This document shows positions 15,001-21,000 of a DNA stretch of 64,000 nt, piece after piece. Every line of letters begins with the position of its first letter. Positions within the stretch are counted from its first letter, which is position 1. The notes beneath the pieces are model-generated. The model did no database searches and had not been told where the DNA came from. It worked only from the letters and a program-made list of their open reading frames with translations. Made by a program: the position numbers and the translations under genes. The DNA is from Aurelia coerulea (lineage: Eukaryota > Cnidaria > Scyphozoa > Semaeostomeae > Ulmaridae): assembly GCA_039566865.1 (NCBI GenBank), contig CM076948.1, positions 19,417,001-19,481,000 on the forward strand. The letters are read 5' to 3'.

Positions 15001-18000
15001 AATCTTTGAAGCTCAAATTTGCGTCAACCTCCAAATCAGAGGTTTGGCGTTGCGGCTGAAACAAATTCTTGAAGCACAGCGAATAAATCAACGATAGCCT
15101 TGATAAAATTTGAAAAATATTAAATCACATTATATTCTGTTTACTAGAAGTCACACATTGCGCAATTTCTTGAATTTTCTTGAATTTCAATCTTTGATTT
15201 TGATGTGATTGAAGAATTTGCTGAAGTCAAAATGCTAAAGCTCTCGTTTGGAGTTGGACGCAAATTTGAGCTTTCAAGATTAATATTTCTGCTCTAAAAG
15301 CACCAATATCAACAAACGAAGTATCTACATTCAAGTTAACTATCGAGGAACATTTTGAGACTGATGATTAGCCACTTATTAAAGCTAAATTCACATCACT
15401 GGACCCAACCAACTCTGTATAATATTTTCTGGGACACCCGGTATACTCTGGCTGAAGGATATAAAAACAGGCTAACTTACTTTATCAATCAATGAATTGT
15501 TCACATCATAATATGATCGATTATTTCCCTTGAAACCAAGATCTTCAAACATAACTTGCCGAATCGCTTCCAGTATCATGGCATCCTGTTTAAAAGGTTC
15601 TGACTTAGTCGTACCACTTTCTTGTAGTTCAATCACTGTAACAAAATGGAAAATATTGGAAAAGTAAGATTGCACAATTTTGGTGATTTTAACGATTCTC
15701 TATGCCATCTGTCGACGAATACATAACTTTAAAAAAACGGTACTAAAGGTCGTACTAGGTGTCAGAAAGTACTCATATTTGAAAAATAAAAAAAAAATGA
15801 TTACATGACCGATTTTTAAATTCCTTTTTAGGCAAGTAGATCAAAGACCAAATTATTTTCCAAGAGCTGATTCTGTGATTCGTTTTGAAATTAGCAAATC
15901 TGGCTCTTTTTGGGGCTGCCTGGTTTGAAGCATACTGCAAGAAACATTTGTGATGAGTAGATCAGTAAACATCGAATTGAAGGCCTTGATTAGAATCTTA
16001 CCAAACCCAATTTTACTAAAATCTCTCATAATTATGGAACAGAAAGTTCGACTTCCAAATGAATTTTGATATCAATTACAAGGCCTTTTTCTGATGAACT
16101 GAATTTAAAAAAAACGAAAATGCGAAGTAAACTGCAACAATAAAACTTGGAAAAAGCCATACTTATTTCTGACTCACCCAGTAGATATCAACATAATTTT
16201 ACATTTGATATGACGTTGAAACAAGTTGATCTGATGTTCGCATTTCAAAGTTGAGAATTTCGACGTCTCATCAACATTTTCAACAACAACAAATCAACGT
16301 ATTTTCAACGTTTTATCAACATTGTTTTCCCACTGGGAATTGGTGATAATGAGTCATTTTACTCTGGACAATAATGTGTTGTCAAGCGAGTGTATTTTGA
16401 ACAAATTTACTGCAGATAAATTTCACTTTCACATTGGGTGCTCCAATGGAGTTTCAAATGTCCTGAGCATTTTCTCGGTCATTGCTCCTCAAGTATGAAT
16501 AAGATTCATGATGATTTTAAAAGCCAGGATGTTATAATTTTTCCAGTACATGCAGCTTAAGGGTTACCGTTGTAAAGCCTCTGAAAAATCTCTTTTTAAA
16601 ACAGGAAAGCTTTTGTTTCTATAAGTACATTTTCTCGATCAAAATAAGCTGAACCGTTTTAAGCACTAGAAAATGTTATCAATGACGTGCCAAAATATTC
16701 CCTTGTTAGGGCCTTTGAGACTTACTTTTATTTTTGACTAAAGAGACGATTTCTTCCAATTTGCCATGAATTTGAGTCTCATTTATATCACGTCCACACC
16801 ATTTAGCAATCAGCATCGCACCTAAATGATAAAAAACAGGAATGAAAACCGTAAACTTTAAACTTATGGCCACAGCTGTGGACAGGAAGCCCCTCCTCTA
16901 ACCTTTGCCCTGAGGCCATATTGTTTGTGAAGTTCGGATATTTTGCAAAAAAATCAGAGAAATGAATTGTGCCTGGACTGGAAGCATAGAGTCAACCCCC
17001 TTGATGGCAGGACCACTATAATTACCAAGAATTTCTATAAACTTCATTGTGACGTCATAGCAAGATGGCGAAAAATTTCAAAAAAACAACATCGAAATTC
17101 AGATTCTACACACATGAAAAGTTGACTTGAAACCACTCAAAGAGAGCGAAATACTGTAGGCAGAGCAATAGCATTGCATCTTGTTGCGCCAGCATATGTT
17201 ACATACTAAAATATGGTCTTAAACTTTAGGCCATGACTGTAATTGTGCTTGGTATACTTTAACGAACGGCCATGGTTTCTTAACCACTGCCTGAAGGGTT
17301 ACAACAACCTCAAGATGGTTCTCCAGTTATTGTCATTTTTAAAGATATGCTTATGGTAAAATCATTTACAATCACAGATCCCATTTACAATCACAAACTG
17401 CAAAGCATAGGTTCCAAATCTTTACAAAGGCTGGTGTAAAATTCAGTGACCTATTGCTTTGAACTGAATGACTTCAAAGAAACCTTATCTATTTTTCTAT
17501 AATTCTACCGTTGGACTTCTCTGAAATCTTCAATATTTTCAGAATTAGAATGTTTTTCTTCTTTTTCAAGAATCCAAGAAAAAATTTCCAAAAAAACTTA
17601 AAACCATCGTTATATCTAAACTGTTTGACGCAACACGAAATAATTTGAAAGAAAACCATAGTTTATGAATGCCTACAATGTGGTATAAAGCAAAAGTCTG
17701 TCACTCATCTGGTTTATGATTTAGAAATTTGATGACGTCATATCCTCAAATGAGTTGAAATGTAAGAGACGCTGTAATTTCGAAAAAATGTTCAAAACTT
17801 CTAAAAAGTCCAACGGTAGAATTATAGATAAGGATCTAAACTTTCTTTCAAGCTATTCAATCAGAAGAAATAGGACACTGAATTATACACCCACCTTTTT
17901 ACGCTGAGTTAAAGATTTGGAACCTATGCTAAACTGCAATCCTATGTGAACGACAATTTCATCTTATCAAACAAGCCAAACTGAAATTACTATAATTCGC

Positions 18001-21000
18001 TTTGAATGCTATTGAAATAAAATAAGTTAAAATAAGTTGATTTAATGCCGAAACAGTATACCTTTTATCATTTTCTGGTCCCGTTCATGTTTGCACAAAA
18101 ATGAACACCATTCCTTTGTCAACAGATGTTGCTTCACGAATGTGTAGATTTTCCTTGCATAATATTTCAGAGTTAGATCTTTGAACCTTAAAAGAAGCAA
18201 ATTTCAAATCAATACAGTAGCTGTTAAGATTCAATTAGTCTTGGGACAAAATTGTTCTTTCAGAGTTTGCAAGTTTGTACAGAGCTTGTGCAAATTTGTT
18301 TGCGTACGGGAAGCTCGCACAAACTGTTGCAAATCGTTGCTATATTCAATTTGGTGCAAAATTCAAACAATTCACTATTTACGGAGCAGGGATGGCTCAG
18401 TGGTAGCACGCTTGCTTATCGTCTAAAGGTTTCTTTTATATGCTCATAAGATAATTACAAATACAAAAATACTACACAAAGATACCACAGGGAGCATGGA
18501 ATTATATAACAACCCTGTGGCATTTAACCATGGGCAATAATGCACCGTTGATGTGGCCTATATTATGATCAAAATTGTATTTTTACTCACTGTGTTGTTT
18601 CTCTTCCACAAGATTGCAAGTACAGCGCTTGATATTGTTGCTACTCCTTCGTTCTTCTCTCGTCACAACAAGGAATCAAATGCCGCCAATATTCAAGTAC
18701 AGTTGCAACGGTCGGAGCTCCTACGCAGCGATATATCTCATTTCAAACTTCCCTTTAAATGGAAGTTTGAACTGAGACGTATCGCTGCGTAGGAGCTCCA
18801 ACCGTTGCAACTGTATTTGAATATTGGCGGCATTTGATTCCTTGTTGTGACGAGAGAAGAACGAAGGAGTGGCAACATTATCAAGCGCTGTACTTATGCA
18901 ATCTTGTGGAAGAGAAACAACACAGTGAGTAACAATACAATTTTGATCATAACATAGGCCACATCAACGGTGCATTATTGCCCATGATTTAACAATTAAC
19001 TTGAAGTCAGTCTCAAAATAGATGTCATGTGAAATAGTTCGAGAATTTATCAAATGCTCAGTCATAAATGGACCATGCAGAGATATGGGATATCAGTATG
19101 CATCACCTGATTTCTATTTTGAAACATATTTTTATTACAAATATAAAGGATACATAACACAAAGCTATAAACAGAAAACTACAAAAGAATACGACATAAT
19201 CATATCGAATATATATTTAAAAAAGATAATCATTGTTCACGAAAGGGTAGGGCAGGAGCGATTTATCAAAATCCTTGTGAAGCATGAATGTAAGTCAGGG
19301 TTGCCTTGATAATTTCTGTATTAGAAACTATTGCTAGCCTCTCATTGCCATACAAAGGAACTTCAAGCAACATTTCGTTTGAAAGGCTTCATAGGCCATT
19401 TGAAAACAACATTGCGTTGACATTGCCGAGAAGATCACGTCTTGGTACATTATACAAGTGACAGGACAGCAAACAGTGTGTAGTATCCTCAATGCCATCG
19501 TTTATCGAGCACATCGGATCTATTGTATCCTTAAAATTGTGCCTGAACTTATGGAGATAAAGTTTGCTGAAATCCACACGTAACTGCGTAAGAATCGCTA
19601 GACCTTTTGGATCATGAACACTAAAACTAGTTTTACCGGCGGCGAATAAGTGTTGATAATTTATTCTTGAAGTTCGAGTCCTTGCCCTGCCGAACCTGCT
19701 ACACAGAGTGAGGAGAGTTGCCAACTCTCTGTAAATCTAGGCTAAAGGAATCACGAGGTGTGGTCACATTGAGAGGAAGGCCCAAGACATTGCTTGGCTT
19801 ATCAGTGTACTAAACTACCTATGGATGCAAGGTAGAAGTATATCATGTGAATAAAAAAGAAAGAATCCCCGTTTGCAAGGCCACTGCTCCCTGAATATAA
19901 AAGCAATAATAATGAAAACTATTTTGTTTTATTATTGTGTTATGTTCAATTAGGTTCAGTAATTTACCCGGCCTTAATCGGTCATTCCTTCCCGTGGATA
20001 TGGGTGATTTTTCTGCAGAAAGCCCCTTCCAAAAGCCTGAAAAAAACGAGTGAAAACAATGAGCACATTTTCCTTGGTTTTGCTTCCTAAAAATGATGAC
20101 ACTCGCATGTATTCATGTATTTTGTCCAGTTGGAAGACTGGAATCCCACTGAATAGGCTATTCATACCAGGAGAAACGTTAGGACAATTTGATCGTGATT
20201 TTGGGCACCTTTTGAAGGCTTCTTGAATAGGCTTTCTTGAGAAAATCCATTATAATTTCAGAACGGAGCGGCCGATTTCAGTCAGGTAAATTTGAAAGTA
20301 GATTTGAACATGTCTACCATGAAGATCTACTCTCCTAAAGGTGTAAGCAAAATCTGCCTAAAAGGAATGATAGAAGGAAGAAGAAGCAGAGGAAAGCAGC
20401 CAAAACGCTGGCGAGACAACTGCCATTGGACTAGACGAAACCTGATGTGTTCGCCCTTGTGTTCTCCCAAATATTCAATATTCGCAGATATTGTTGCCAG
20501 ACATCAGATGTGAGACAGACATTAACTTTTTCTTAGTAGTTGTTGTTATTGTTGTTATTGTTTTTTCCTAGTGTATTGTAATTTCTGAGTTGTAAGTGCC
20601 TTTCATGATGGGAACTCTGATGACCTAATGCCTATTCCAGGGGGGGGGACACTACACAAATTTTGGGTATGGGAAAGTGCCATCGGGAAGGGTATCGATT
20701 TTCGCAATCTTTGTATAAGGAACGGTGTATCAATTTTCACGATTTTGGTATAAGTATAAGGTCGGTGTACTTTTTCGGAAACTTGGTATGAGGTCGGGTA
20801 TACCAAAACTTGGTCAACAAAGAAATAACCTTAATTAAATGCGGCTTAATTTTTATGGCGGCTTACCATAAAGGCACCTGCTTGGGGAACCTTTGTCATT
20901 TGACCCCTACTTATAATTTAATAGAATTATTCTTGTAACAACGATTCCTTGCTACTTTTATGAGGGTAAAGAACATTTCATTGGCAAATCGAATTGATCC

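Noticed and set aside
18387..18425. tRNA gene
   Set aside because: Only the 5' tRNA-like part is present; no B box or acceptor-stem partner.
18553..18792. Open frames with a signal-peptide-like start
   Set aside because: They are one arm of the 18529-18986 palindrome and turn back on themselves at its centre.
19974..20165. Possible FBXO21 exon (63-residue minus frame with TTTTTTTCAG acceptor)
   Set aside because: A good acceptor is present, but the resulting frame stops early and exons 2 and 3 already join in phase without it.
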